Of a DNA stretch of 64,000 bases, positions 29,677 to 39,300 are shown piece after piece. A model generated the notes under the pieces. The model was given only the letters and a program-made list of their open reading frames with translations. It did no database searches and was not told the DNA's origin. The DNA comes from Agreia sp. PsM10 (lineage in GTDB: Bacteria; Actinomycetota; Actinomycetes; Actinomycetales; Microbacteriaceae). Each line of letters begins with the position of its first letter. Position 1 is the first letter of the stretch. The position numbers and the translations under genes were made by a program. The stretch is taken from positions 22,979-86,978 of the forward strand of contig NZ_JARUXC010000016.1 of NCBI RefSeq assembly GCF_030433855.1. Reading direction: 5' to 3'.

Positions 29677-30702
29677 ATGGCAGAGAGTGAACCCCCCAAA
29701 AGCTTCCTGGAGACGTTGCGCATTTCTCGCGGCATCACTCAGGTGCAGTTGGCGGCAGCCACCGGAATATCGCAGGCTGCTTTATCGAAAGTTGAGAGCG
29801 GCACCGTGGACTTTGATGAGGATCGGTGGGCGACTATTGCCAAGGAGCTCGGGGTACCGGTGTCCGCATTTACCAGTGCGAATCAGCCAATGGAAGCCGC
29901 TCTTGTCTTTCACCGCAAACGCAAGTCGACACCAAAAACAGCACTAAATAAGATCGCAGCGGATCTCGCTCTCACGCGTCTTCGAGTGGAATCTATTGTC
30001 GGGTCGCAGAAGACTTCACTTAGGCGGCACGACCTTGAGGACGGCTACTACACCTCTGGGGAGATTGCAAGGAAGGTCCGAAGAGAGCTGGGCCTCGGCG
30101 ACGGACCGGTACCTGACCTCGTCGCGATGCTCGAGCGCGCAGGAGTGATCGTGTTGCGCTGGCCGCTCGAGTCACTGCAGGTGGATGCGATCGCAGCATG
30201 GCCTGCCAAGTCTGGTCCGGTGATTCTTGTCGGTGAGCACGTTCCTGCTGAACGACAGCGGTTCACGATGGCCCACGAACTCGGGCACGCAGTCCTCCAT
30301 GATGGCGAAGCCTCTGACGCTCAAGAGCGCGAGGCCGACGACTTCGCGGCCGAGTTCCTCTTCCCTGCGAAGCAGGTTGTCAAGGAGTGGGTCGCCAACC
30401 CGTCTCTTGAAGACCTCTACCCCATCAAACGCAAGTGGGGCATCTCGCTTGCTGCCTTGATTCGCCGCGGCTACGACTGCAACCTGCTGGACGACCGCGA
30501 GTATCGCGGTTGGAATGTGAAGCTCAGCAGCACCGGCATGCATCGTCGAGAGCCCGCGCCGCTGCCTCCGGAGAACCCTAAAGCGCTGCGTATGGCCATC
30601 GCCCACGCGCAAGCCACGGGCATCACTATTGAACTTCTCGCCGAGCGAGCCCACATGTACCCGACCGAGTTCGCAGCAACCTTCATGGAGGAAATAGCGT
30701 GA
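29677..30702 (+). CDS. HTH (XRE) and ImmA/IrrE metallopeptidase fusion protein
   Basis: A 341-residue protein. Residues about 10-65 are an XRE-type helix-turn-helix (RGITQVQLAAATGISQAALSKVESG). Residues about 140-260 are a COG2856/ImmA-IrrE zinc peptidase with H200-E-L-G-H204 (MAHELGHAVLHDG) and a downstream glutamate in EREADDFAAEFLFP. Such proteins usually cleave or bind a repressor, and act in phage induction, damage response or toxin-antitoxin pairs (family knowledge). It is probably leaderless: the -10 TATTCT is 7 nt before the ATG at 29677. The next gene starts inside its stop (GTGA), so the two act together. Its codon use (AT-richer third bases) differs from recG, which suggests transfer. 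Confidence 0.88.
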   Translation: MAESEPPKSFLETLRISRGITQVQLAAATGISQAALSKVESGTVDFDEDRWATIAKELGVPVSAFTSANQPMEAALVFHRKRKSTPKTALNKIAADLALTRLRVESIVGSQKTSLRRHDLEDGYYTSGEIARKVRRELGLGDGPVPDLVAMLERAGVIVLRWPLESLQVDAIAAWPAKSGPVILVGEHVPAERQRFTMAHELGHAVLHDGEASDAQEREADDFAAEFLFPAKQVVKEWVANPSLEDLYPIKRKWGISLAALIRRGYDCNLLDDREYRGWNVKLSSTGMHRREPAPLPPENPKALRMAIAHAQATGITIELLAERAHMYPTEFAATFMEEIA

Positions 30703-31859
30703 GTCAGTTCAACGTCATCGACAACGTCAACCTGCCCCCAAGCGCGGTCCCCGCGGCGCCGCGCACCATCGAAGTCGGGCATGCCCGGAACCTCATTACA
30801 GACCGCCAATGGCACGTGACCGGAGAGAATCGGGCGGATGCGGCGGCGTTGGTGACGCCGACGCATTCGGGGTTGTTCCTCACTGGAGAAAACTCCCGTC
30901 GCGCCGCTGCCGACTTGCGTGCCCGCTATTCGGATACACCGTTCATCGTAGAGCCGCAGGCCCTCCGCGACCATTGGGCCGATGAAGACGCGCCCTTCGC
31001 TGTTCCTGATGGGAGCGGCGGCTTTGACGTCACTCTGCCGCTCGAAGCCATGCTCGACCGGCAGCGCCTTGGCGGCAATCCTCTCGCCATGACGCCGACG
31101 GGCCAGATCCGCGTCGGCGACTCTGAGGCGCTTAAGGCTGTCATCGAGACCGCCAATGATCTTGATCGAGAGGATGTACTTGTCGCCGTGCCTCTCGCCG
31201 CAAACTGGCTCGGCAAGCAGCCGCTCACCGATCAGATCATTATGGTCCTCAACCGCAGTCGCCACCCGATCGCTCTGACCTTCACGGACGGTAAGGGGCC
31301 TCTCGAGAGTATGGTGCGTACGCGCGCGCACCGCCGTCTCATTGCTTCGACGACCGCCGAGATCCTTGCATACAGGATCGACCTCAACGGTTTCGACGCT
31401 ATCGCTCAGGGCGCTGTGGCTGCGGCCATCGGTGCATACCCGTCAAAACGACGGTTGGACCCGGTCGATGCAAATGTCTTCGGTCCGAAGGACCGCGAGG
31501 CTCTTTCTCCGCAGATGTTAATCCCCGACATGCTCCGTATCGTCCGTTCTACTGAAATGCGGAAAAAATGGTTCGTCAGCGCACCGCCGATGGACTGCTT
31601 CTGCAGGATTTGCGGGGGCTCCCCGATCGACAGACTCCATGAAAGTACGGCTGAGCGGGCGGCGGGACATCGACACAACGTGGTCGGCATTGAGCGTCTC
31701 GCGTCTATCATGTTGGGCACACCTCGGCCACAACGTGCTGCTGTCTGGGCGGGCCTGGTTGAAGGCGCTCTTGACACGTACCCTCAGCTAGAGAGCCACC
31801 TTGGGCGCCCGGTGCGAATACCGAACGACCTCGGGGTGTGGGGTGAGCCGACGGGCTGA
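30699..31859 (+). CDS. Cys-x-Cys-x2-Cys protein coupled to the ImmA/IrrE protein; function unknown
   Basis: I do not recognise this 386-residue protein with confidence. The middle (about 145-250) reads as alternating helices and hydrophobic strands (DREDVLVAVPLAANWL, QIIMVLNRSRHPIALTF, AEILAYRIDLNGFDAI), like part of a TIM barrel. A metal-site motif C300-F-C302-R-I-C305 is followed by histidines at 314, 324 and 326, the last in an HN pair. Spacing and position recall the zinc site of tRNA-guanine transglycosylases (C302/C304/C307/H333 in the model enzyme), which would make it a base-exchange-like enzyme, but the substrate motifs of that family are not visible. Its GTG start overlaps the peptidase stop. 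Likely the effector or target of the HTH-peptidase. Confidence 0.55.
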   Translation: MSQFNVIDNVNLPPSAVPAAPRTIEVGHARNLITDRQWHVTGENRADAAALVTPTHSGLFLTGENSRRAAADLRARYSDTPFIVEPQALRDHWADEDAPFAVPDGSGGFDVTLPLEAMLDRQRLGGNPLAMTPTGQIRVGDSEALKAVIETANDLDREDVLVAVPLAANWLGKQPLTDQIIMVLNRSRHPIALTFTDGKGPLESMVRTRAHRRLIASTTAEILAYRIDLNGFDAIAQGAVAAAIGAYPSKRRLDPVDANVFGPKDREALSPQMLIPDMLRIVRSTEMRKKWFVSAPPMDCFCRICGGSPIDRLHESTAERAAGHRHNVVGIERLASIMLGTPRPQRAAVWAGLVEGALDTYPQLESHLGRPVRIPNDLGVWGEPTG

Positions 31860-31864
31860 TATTG

Positions 31865-32479
31865 CTAGGACGTCAGATTGAGGAACTGTCCGTAGAGAGT
31901 CTCCGCTAAGCCCCATCGAGCGAGACTCCAATACGTCGATGTGTACTCGCCCGGTTCGAGTAGCAGTTTGCCGTCGCCGGCCCTGATTCCGATCCCGTAG
32001 TGAGAAGCCTCAGCGAAAACGAAGGTCTCGTCGCGGGGCAGGGCTCCATCGACGCGGACCACGCGCGGGCCGAACCCGGCCCAGTCATGAGCTGCATCCC
32101 TGCCACGGGACCATCTGGTCGCCGGCACCTCAATCTCCACCACCGTGAGCGGGGCCCGCAACATTCGCCTGCCCCATCGCGTACCGTCAGGGTCGTCAAG
32201 AATGATTGCCATCGCAGCCGTGCCCGGGTTGTCGAACGCGTCTGCGAGCAGCGGATCCGCCTGACCAAGGTCTTCTCCCGGTAGCGACAACAGCGCAGCA
32301 AGCGTGCGCGACGTTGTGACGGCTCCAAGTCCGATCTGCTGGCGCCACGCATGCTCGGCGCTATCTAAACGGTAGGTTACTGAGACCTCACGACTATCAA
32401 AGACCGCCCGGTGGCGAAACAGGCCCTGCGGTTCAGCAACAGGTCGCGCAAGTTCTACAGGCTCCATCTGCAATGCCAT
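31865..32479 (-). CDS. hypothetical protein paired with a small HTH protein
   Basis: A 204-residue soluble protein that I cannot assign. It is beta-rich with scattered tryptophans: SREVSVTYRLDSAEHAWRQQ, GRRMLRAPLTVVEIEVPAT, RDETFVFAEASHYGIGIRAG, then YTSTYWSLARWGLAETLYGQF at the end. No signal peptide. Its ATG overlaps the stop of the upstream HTH gene by one base (TGATG), so both are one unit transcribed from 32784. It converges with the Cys-motif gene, leaving 5 bp between stops. Base composition is like the rest of the islet. The pairing of a small HTH protein with a larger partner fits a toxin-antitoxin or regulated effector layout, unproven. Confidence 0.6.
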   Translation of the reverse strand: MALQMEPVELARPVAEPQGLFRHRAVFDSREVSVTYRLDSAEHAWRQQIGLGAVTTSRTLAALLSLPGEDLGQADPLLADAFDNPGTAAMAIILDDPDGTRWGRRMLRAPLTVVEIEVPATRWSRGRDAAHDWAGFGPRVVRVDGALPRDETFVFAEASHYGIGIRAGDGKLLLEPGEYTSTYWSLARWGLAETLYGQFLNLTS

Positions 32480-32784
32480 CAGGATCGTTCCTCCAGTTCA
32501 TCTGCGTCATGCAAGGCCCTCGCCGAGCTCCAAAATCCGTGCGGAATCCGTCGATAACGCAATGACTCCGTTCGAGCCGTTCGTTCCTGCCGTTCCAGCA
32601 AACCAATTCCTTCAAGCGTTCGTAGCACCCGCTGCACCGTGGACTGGCTCAAAGCTAGATTCGCCTGAAGCGTCTTCGAGTCGATAGTGCTCTGGCCTTC
32701 TTCGATCATCGCCGCGATGCTCAGAACATGGGCATTGTTGAAGAGCAACTTCGACCGCCTCTGACTCTCAGCAACCGTACTCAT
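32479..32784 (-). CDS. small winged-helix transcription regulator
   Basis: A 101-residue protein with a helix-turn-helix of the MarR/IclR-like winged type: AAMIEEGQSTIDSKTLQANL, ALSQSTVQRVLRTLEGIGLLE (recognition helix) and a wing RQERTARTESLRYRRI. The ATG at 32784 is preferred over a TTG one codon upstream because the -10 TACAGT is 6 nt before it (leaderless). A perfect 7-bp inverted repeat (32792-32823) overlaps that promoter, so it probably represses itself and its partner gene downstream. It is clearly a regulator; the signal is unknown. Confidence 0.7.
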   Translation of the reverse strand: MSTVAESQRRSKLLFNNAHVLSIAAMIEEGQSTIDSKTLQANLALSQSTVQRVLRTLEGIGLLERQERTARTESLRYRRIPHGFWSSARALHDADELEERS

Positions 32785-32790
32785 CAATCC

Positions 32791-32823
32791 ACTGTAACCC
32801 GTAACCCGGGTTTCGCGTTACAG
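32791..32823 (-). promoter_or_regulatory. promoter and inverted-repeat operator of the HTH-hypothetical pair
   Basis: CTGTAAC (32792-32798) and GTTACAG (32817-32823) form a perfect inverted repeat 18 bp apart; a third GTAAC half-site lies between (32801-32805). The minus-strand -10 TACAGT overlaps the inner arm, so a repressor bound there would exclude RNA polymerase. Probable autoregulation by the 101-residue protein. Confidence 0.55.
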
Positions 32824-32939
32824 CCGAGTCAAGAACTAGTGGAAAGCGCGCCTCTCAGCCCTGCGGGTGACAGCTACGGTCCGCCAGGCCGCGACCGGCC
32901 AACTCGACCCCGACCTCGCACTCCTGACACCATGGAGTC

Positions 32940-34595
<1,656 letters not shown>

Positions 34596-34604
34596 GGTCG
34601 AACA

Positions 34605-35087
34605 ATGAGCAGCGTCGCCGTCGTCCCCGGGTCGTTCGACCCCGTCACCCTCGGGCATCTCGATGTCATCTCCCGCGCCGCCGGCCTCTTCGACGAGGTT
34701 CACGTGCTTGTCGTGCACAATCCTGCCAAGACGGCGCTCCTGCCCATCTCGCAGCGCGTGCGCCTCATCGAGCAGGCCATCCTCGACGAGGGCCTGCCCG
34801 GCAACATCGTCGTCAACTCGTGGAGCGTCGGGCTGCTCGTCGACTACTGCACCGACGTGGGCGCGCGCGCCCTCGTCAAGGGAATCCGCTCGCAGGTCGA
34901 CGTTGCCTACGAGACGCCGATGGCGATCGTGAACCGCAACCTCGCCGGTGTCGAAACGGTCTTCCTCCTTCCTGACCCGGCGCACGCGCACGTGTCGAGC
35001 TCGCTCGTGCGGCAGGTGTCGGCTCTCGGCGGAGACGTGTCTCCGTATGTGCCGACCGTTGTCGCCGACTTCCTGAACACTCAATAA
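34605..35087 (+). CDS. coaD: phosphopantetheine adenylyltransferase
   Basis: Fourth step of coenzyme A synthesis: transfers AMP from ATP to 4'-phosphopantetheine. The 160-residue nucleotidyltransferase shows [14 protein letters not shown] (with the T/HxGH ATP motif), the pantetheine loop [20 protein letters not shown] and the ISSxxxR-type end [16 protein letters not shown] -10 TAGGGT (34593-34598) overlapping the ABC-F stop is 6 nt before the ATG, so it can be made as a leaderless mRNA as well as by read-through. rsmD, recG and coaD normally lie together; here the islet and the ABC-F gene separate recG from coaD. Confidence 0.96.
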   Translation: MSSVAVVPGSFDPVTLGHLDVISRAAGLFDEVHVLVVHNPAKTALLPISQRVRLIEQAILDEGLPGNIVVNSWSVGLLVDYCTDVGARALVKGIRSQVDVAYETPMAIVNRNLAGVETVFLLPDPAHAHVSSSLVRQVSALGGDVSPYVPTVVADFLNTQ

Positions 35088-35134
35088 GGCCCCGTTGAAA
35101 CCTGTTCTTCACACGTGAGTGGGAAGATGGAGAC

Positions 35135-36136
35135 ATGTCTGATCTCTCCATCGGCTATGCCGCCATGCTCGAGCAGTTCCACCCCACCGAGGCCGTCGCC
35201 CTGTCGGCGCTCGCCGAACAGCACGGCTTCACCGGTGTGATGGCGGCCGACCACTTCCAACCCTGGGTTCCGCAGCAGGGCCAGAGCGCCTTCGTCTGGG
35301 AGGTTCTCGCCGCGCTCGGTGAGCGCACCACGGGCGACTTCGGGCCCGGAGTCACGGCCCCGACGTTCCGCTGGCATCCCGCGATGGTGGCCCAGGCATC
35401 CGCGACCCTCGGCGCCATGTACCCGGGCCGGCACTGGCTCGGACTCGGATCGGGCGAGGCCCTCAACGAGCACATCGTGGGCGGCTACTGGCCCGAGGCT
35501 CCCGAGCGCATCAACCGCATGTTCGAGGCCATCGAGATCATCAACAAGCTCTTCACCGCGTCGATCGCGGGCAAAGACGTGAAGCACTCCGGCCAGTTCT
35601 ACAAGCTCGAGTCCACCCGTCTGTGGACCATGCCGCCCGTCGCGCCCGAGATCCTCGTCGCCACGGCCGGTCCGGTCACCGCGAAGAGGGCCGGTCGCCA
35701 CGTCGACGGACTCATCACCGTGGGCGCGCCCCTCGCCAAGATCGAGGGCCTCTTCGCCAAGTTCGAGGAGGGCGCGCGCGAAGCCGGCAAGGACCCGTCG
35801 ACGATGCCGCGTGTTCTGCAGCTGCACATGTCGTGGGCCGAGACCGACGAGATCGCGCTGGTCAACGCCATGACCGAATGGCCCAACGGCGGAATGAAGT
35901 TCCCGAAGGGCGACATCCGCTCGCCGTTCGAGCTCGAGCAGATGGCCAAGCTCGTTCGCCCCGAAGACTTCGAGGGCCGCCTGGTCATCTCGAGCGACCC
36001 CGACGTGCACCGCGCCTACATCCAGAGCTTCATCGACCTCGGCTTCGACCGCGTGTACCTGCACAACGTCGGCCGCAACCAGAAGGAATGGATCGAGGTC
36101 TTCGGCCGCGACGTGCTGCCGAAGCTGCACCGCTAG
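35135..36136 (+). CDS. F420-dependent LLM oxidoreductase (glucose-6-phosphate dehydrogenase-like family)
   Basis: A 333-residue luciferase-like TIM-barrel protein of the F420-binding branch (TIGR03557-like). Visible are [20 protein letters not shown] at the first strand, [16 protein letters not shown] (the aspartate-histidine pair near residue 38), [10 protein letters not shown] (F420 phosphate region, about 110) and [20 protein letters not shown] (about 175). It should use or reduce coenzyme F420; the sugar-phosphate substrate of true Fgd1 is not certain. It is followed directly (overlapping TAG/GTG by one base) by cofE and cofC, F420 synthesis genes, so it belongs to a F420 operon. AAGATGGAGAC precedes the ATG. 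Confidence 0.85.
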   Translation: MSDLSIGYAAMLEQFHPTEAVALSALAEQHGFTGVMAADHFQPWVPQQGQSAFVWEVLAALGERTTGDFGPGVTAPTFRWHPAMVAQASATLGAMYPGRHWLGLGSGEALNEHIVGGYWPEAPERINRMFEAIEIINKLFTASIAGKDVKHSGQFYKLESTRLWTMPPVAPEILVATAGPVTAKRAGRHVDGLITVGAPLAKIEGLFAKFEEGAREAGKDPSTMPRVLQLHMSWAETDEIALVNAMTEWPNGGMKFPKGDIRSPFELEQMAKLVRPEDFEGRLVISSDPDVHRAYIQSFIDLGFDRVYLHNVGRNQKEWIEVFGRDVLPKLHR

Positions 36137-36990
36137 TGCCTCGGCGCCATGCCGCCGAGATCCGGATCATCGGCATCGAGGGCATCCCCGAGGTCTCGCC
36201 GGGAGACGATCTCGCCGGGCTGCTCGCGTCGGCGCTCCTCGGCCAGCAGCTCGAGCTCGAAGACGGCGACATCCTCGTCGTCACGTCGAAGATCGTCTCC
36301 AAGGCCGAGGGTCGCGTGATCGCTGCGGCCGACCGCGAAGACGCGATCACCCGCGAGACCGTTCGGCTCGTCGCGTCGCGCCCGCATCCCGGCGGGGTCA
36401 CCCGCATCGTCGAGAACCGGCAGGGACTCGTGCAGGCCGCAGCCGGTGTCGACGCGAGCAACACTCCCGACGGCACCATCCTGCTGCTTCCCGAAGACCC
36501 GGATGCCTCGGCCCGGGCCCTGTGCGCGGCCGTGCGTCGGGCATCCGGTGCGCGTGTCGGAATTCTGGTGTCCGACACCCTCGGTCGGGCATGGCGGGAG
36601 GGCCAGATCGACGCGGCCATCGGTGCGGCCGGAGTGCTGGTCATCGACGACCTGCGCGGCAGCACCGACACGTTCGGGCAGACCCTCTCGGTCACACAGG
36701 CGGCCACGGGCGACGAGCTCGCGTCGGCGACAGACCTCGTGAAGGGCAAGGCCACCGGCATGCCGGTTGCGCTGGTGCGTGGCCTCGAGCGGCTGGTCGT
36801 CGAGACGCTCGACACCCCGGCCCGCGCCCTGGTGCGCGATCCGGCGAACGACATGTTCCGGCTCGGCTCCGACGAGGCACACGCGCAGGGGTTCACAGAG
36901 GGCTACAGTCGCGGGCTCGCGGATGCGCGACGCGGCCATCGCGCATCGGCTCGGCCGTCGCGCGTGCGCCTGCGCCGGAGAACGCGATGA
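36136..36990 (+). CDS. cofE: coenzyme F420-0:L-glutamate ligase
   Basis: Adds glutamates to F420-0. The 284-residue protein is of the CofE/FbiB N-terminal type: [19 protein letters not shown] at the start, [20 protein letters not shown] (about residue 40), [14 protein letters not shown] (about 142) and [20 protein letters not shown]. It has no C-terminal nitroreductase-like domain, unlike mycobacterial FbiB, so it corresponds to the ligase part only. A GTG start at 36136 shares its G with the TAG of the upstream oxidoreductase. The 3' end overlaps cofC by 4 bp. Confidence 0.9.
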   Translation: MPRRHAAEIRIIGIEGIPEVSPGDDLAGLLASALLGQQLELEDGDILVVTSKIVSKAEGRVIAAADREDAITRETVRLVASRPHPGGVTRIVENRQGLVQAAAGVDASNTPDGTILLLPEDPDASARALCAAVRRASGARVGILVSDTLGRAWREGQIDAAIGAAGVLVIDDLRGSTDTFGQTLSVTQAATGDELASATDLVKGKATGMPVALVRGLERLVVETLDTPARALVRDPANDMFRLGSDEAHAQGFTEGYSRGLADARRGHRASARPSRVRLRRRTR

Positions 36991-37628
36991 GCGCCGCGGG
37001 CGACTGGGTCGTCGTGATGCCCGTCAAGGGCACATCCGGCTCGAAGAGCAGACTCCTCGGCGGCCTCGCCGAGTCCGAGATCCCTGAGGCGCTCCGTGCC
37101 GAGTTCGCGGTGGCGCTCGCGCTCGACGCCGTCGACGCCGTGCGCACCGCCCTGCCGGTGATCCGGGTGATCGTGGTGACGAGCGCCGAGGTCTCCGAGC
37201 GGTTCGAGTCTCTCGGCGCCCTCGTCCGACGCGATCCAGGCACGGGCCTGAACGCCGCGTTCACTCGGGGCGTGCGCGCCGCCATGGAACTGAACCCCGG
37301 GCATCCCGTGGCCGCCCTGATGAGCGACCTCGCCGCGATCAGGCCCCGAGACGTGACGGCCGCGCTCGAGCTCGCGAACGCGCATCCTCTCGGCATGCTC
37401 ACCGACAAAGACGGAACCGGAACGACCATGCTGTCGGCCCTCTCTCCGCGCGACCTCGTTCCCCGCTTCGGGCTCGGCTCCGCCCGCAGGCATCGCGAGG
37501 CCGGGCACGTCGAGCTCGAGCTCGCCCGAGGCGACCGGATGCGCCTCGACATCGACACCGCCGACGACCTGGCGACGGCACGCTCACTCGGGCTGGGCCC
37601 CCGTGCCCGGGCGGTTCTCGGGCAGTAG
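36987..37628 (+). CDS. cofC: 2-phospho-L-lactate (or phosphoenolpyruvate) guanylyltransferase
   Basis: Activates 2-phospholactate or PEP with GTP for the CofD step of F420 synthesis. The 213-residue nucleotidyltransferase has [18 protein letters not shown] (the GTP loop with KSRL), a central [43 protein letters not shown] (divalent metal aspartate) and [12 protein letters not shown]. Which of the two phospho-acids it prefers cannot be read from the sequence; bacterial forms often use PEP. It starts within the cofE stop (ATGA) and is the last gene of the oxidoreductase-cofE-cofC set. Confidence 0.92.
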   Translation: MSAAGDWVVVMPVKGTSGSKSRLLGGLAESEIPEALRAEFAVALALDAVDAVRTALPVIRVIVVTSAEVSERFESLGALVRRDPGTGLNAAFTRGVRAAMELNPGHPVAALMSDLAAIRPRDVTAALELANAHPLGMLTDKDGTGTTMLSALSPRDLVPRFGLGSARRHREAGHVELELARGDRMRLDIDTADDLATARSLGLGPRARAVLGQ

Positions 37629-37673
37629 CGCAATGGCTTCCGCGGAGGCCGGGCGAGTGGAAGGGTCTGAGGC

Positions 37674-37988
37674 ATGGACCTCGATGAGCGCGTCTCCGCA
37701 CGGCGGGTCAATCCGTATGAGGTGGCCCTGTGGATCTTCGGCGCGGTCGCCGTCGCAGCGGCGGTGTGGAGCACCCAGTGGGCCAACAGGGCGCTCTCCC
37801 TGGCGAACGGCGGCTACTACTGCGACGACGTGGGCAACTGCACCGAGCGGTACGACTTCGTTCTGACCCAGACGGTCCTCGTGCTCGCGCCGTCGGTGAT
37901 GATCGCCGGGCTCATCGCGATCGTCGCCGCCCTCGCCCTCAGGGCATGGCTTGCGGTGCGGCCCGGTCATGGCAGAGTGAGTGCATGA
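37674..37988 (+). CDS. small two-helix membrane protein (tandem copy 1)
   Basis: A 104-residue membrane protein of unknown function. Two hydrophobic segments (VALWIFGAVAVAAAVWS and TVLVLAPSVMIAGLIAIVAALAL) flank an outer loop with two cysteines (GGYYCDDVGNCTERYD). It is a clear paralogue of the next gene, with shared RVNP-(Y/F)-E-(V/I)-ALWI and N-GG-Y-x-C blocks. The two genes overlap by 4 bp. No RBS stronger than GGAAGG upstream. Nothing shows a role; the cysteines could form a disulphide outside the cell. Confidence 0.7.
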   Translation: MDLDERVSARRVNPYEVALWIFGAVAVAAAVWSTQWANRALSLANGGYYCDDVGNCTERYDFVLTQTVLVLAPSVMIAGLIAIVAALALRAWLAVRPGHGRVSA

Positions 37989-38467
37989 ATCACCACAGCC
38001 GTGTGAACCCCTTCGAGATCGCTCTCTGGATTCTCGCCGTGGCGCTTCTGGCCGTCGGCGGCGCCGGAGCGCTGTGGGCGAGTCGTGTGATGAACGGCGG
38101 GTACACCTGCACGGGGGACAACTGCTCGCCGCCCGTGGACTACGCGTTGGCGCAGACCTTCTACATGATGTCTCCGCCGCTGGTGACCGCGGGGCTCGTC
38201 GCGGCGGTTCTGTCGATAGCCCTACGGGCCGGTCTCAGCGGGATCGCTCGTCGTACCGCGGAGATGGGCTCGTCTGCGGCCGAGCCCGAGGATGCGTCGA
38301 CGGTCGGAGCCGCCGCCGGCCAGCAATCCGCACCGGAGTCGACTGCGACGAGTGCGAATGACGGCCCCACGGTGCGGGCGGCTCCCGTGTCGTTCGCTCC
38401 GCCGCAGTTCAGGTCGCGCCGGCGCGCGATCGACCACTCGGCGTTCAAGAGGCCGGGCGCGGAATAG
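37985..38467 (+). CDS. small two-helix membrane protein (tandem copy 2) with soluble tail
   Basis: A 160-residue paralogue of the preceding protein: same two membrane segments (ALWILAVALLAVGGAGALWAS and PPLVTAGLVAAVLSIALRAG) and the same cysteine loop (GGYTCTGDNCSPPVDYALAQT). It has an additional cytoplasmic tail of about 70 residues, Ala/Ser/Thr-rich and low in complexity, ending in a basic SRRRAIDHSAFKRPG. The ATG overlaps the stop of copy 1 (ATGA). Function unknown. Confidence 0.7.
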   Translation: MNHHSRVNPFEIALWILAVALLAVGGAGALWASRVMNGGYTCTGDNCSPPVDYALAQTFYMMSPPLVTAGLVAAVLSIALRAGLSGIARRTAEMGSSAAEPEDASTVGAAAGQQSAPESTATSANDGPTVRAAPVSFAPPQFRSRRRAIDHSAFKRPGAE

Positions 38468-38481
38468 ACGCCTGTCAAGTA

Positions 38482-38503
38482 CCAGACCTTGTGGTCGGTC
38501 TGG
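38482..38503. promoter_or_regulatory. inverted repeat upstream of the TetR gene
   Basis: CCAGACC (38482-38488) and GGTCTGG (38497-38503) form a perfect 7-bp inverted repeat with an 8-bp spacer, 43 bp before the TetR ATG. It may be the TetR operator at its own promoter, or a hairpin ending the upstream membrane protein genes. No T-run favours the operator reading. Confidence 0.45.
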
Positions 38504-38545
38504 ATATAGGCTGAACGGGTCGAAGGATCAGAGCGGAGTCGACTC

Positions 38546-39163
38546 ATGGGCGCAAAACTGGGCCAGAACAACGTCAAGGGTGAGCAGACGAAGAATGCGA
38601 TTCTGACTGCGGCCGAGCAGTTGTTCGCCGAATCGGGCTATCGGGGTGCTTCCCTGGCCAACATCGCCGAGCGCGCCGGGGTCACGCAATCGGGGCTCCT
38701 GCATCACTTCAATTCGAAAGATGAACTCCTCGTCGCCGTACTCGAGCAGCACAACCGCGACGATGATGCCCTGCTCATCCGCCCGCTCAGCCTGGGCGGC
38801 GTCGACGTGATCACCGGACTGCGTGAGTTGATCGTTCAGAACTCCGAGAACCGAGTGTCTGTCAGGCTTTTCGCGGTTCTTGTCGCCGAAAGCACGTCGA
38901 TCGAACATCCCGGTCACGACTATATGAAGGCTCGCTACGACCGGCTGCGCAACAGGCTGGTCGGCGCCCTGTCGATCGGCATCCAGCGGGGCGAGATCCG
39001 CGCCGACGCCGATCTCGAGGTGCTGGCTTCCGCCCTGATCGCCCTGATGGACGGCATTCAACTGCAGTGGATCTACAACTCCCAGGTCGATATGGGAGCA
39101 GCTTTCGATCTCGTAGCTCGTGCACTCGTGGACTCGATGACGGCCGAGTCGACCGTGTCCTGA
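38546..39163 (+). CDS. TetR family regulator, likely of the downstream uptake/CoA operon
   Basis: A 205-residue TetR-type protein: N-terminal helix-turn-helix (TKNAILTAAEQLFAESGYRG, ASLANIAERAGVTQSGLLHH, FNSKDELLVAVLE) and a C-terminal helical ligand domain. An unusually long N-terminus (MGAKLGQNNVKGEQ) precedes the HTH. It is followed by a strong terminator at 39178-39205 and then by the uptake operon on the same strand, whose promoter contains an inverted repeat. This makes it the likely repressor of that operon; ligand unknown. Confidence 0.85.
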   Translation: MGAKLGQNNVKGEQTKNAILTAAEQLFAESGYRGASLANIAERAGVTQSGLLHHFNSKDELLVAVLEQHNRDDDALLIRPLSLGGVDVITGLRELIVQNSENRVSVRLFAVLVAESTSIEHPGHDYMKARYDRLRNRLVGALSIGIQRGEIRADADLEVLASALIALMDGIQLQWIYNSQVDMGAAFDLVARALVDSMTAESTVS

Positions 39164-39177
39164 ATCCGGCAGAGAAC

Positions 39178-39205
39178 GGCCATCCCTCGGGGTGGCTATT
39201 TTTTT
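39178..39205 (+). terminator. rho-independent terminator after the TetR gene
   Basis: A GCCATCCC/GGGGTGGC hairpin (one T-G pair) is followed by TATTTTTTT, the clearest intrinsic terminator in the window. It separates the TetR mRNA from the uptake operon, which therefore needs its own promoter. Confidence 0.85.
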
Positions 39206-39208
39206 GGA

Positions 39209-39243
39209 TTGATTTACCGACCGAGTACACGGTATGTTAATCA
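39209..39243 (+). promoter_or_regulatory. promoter and candidate operator of the uptake operon
   Basis: A -35 TTGATT (39209-39214) and -10 TATGTT (39233-39238) are 18 bp apart. Two nested inverted pairs cover them: TACCG (39215-39219) with CGGTA (39230-39234), and TGATT (39210-39214) with AATCA (39239-39243). This is a good candidate site for the upstream TetR repressor. The start codon of the binding protein follows at 39301. Confidence 0.55.
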
Positions 39244-39300
39244 TCGGATGCGGCGAACAGTCATCGCCTCGCGCCATTCACTCAACGAAGAGAGACAGAC

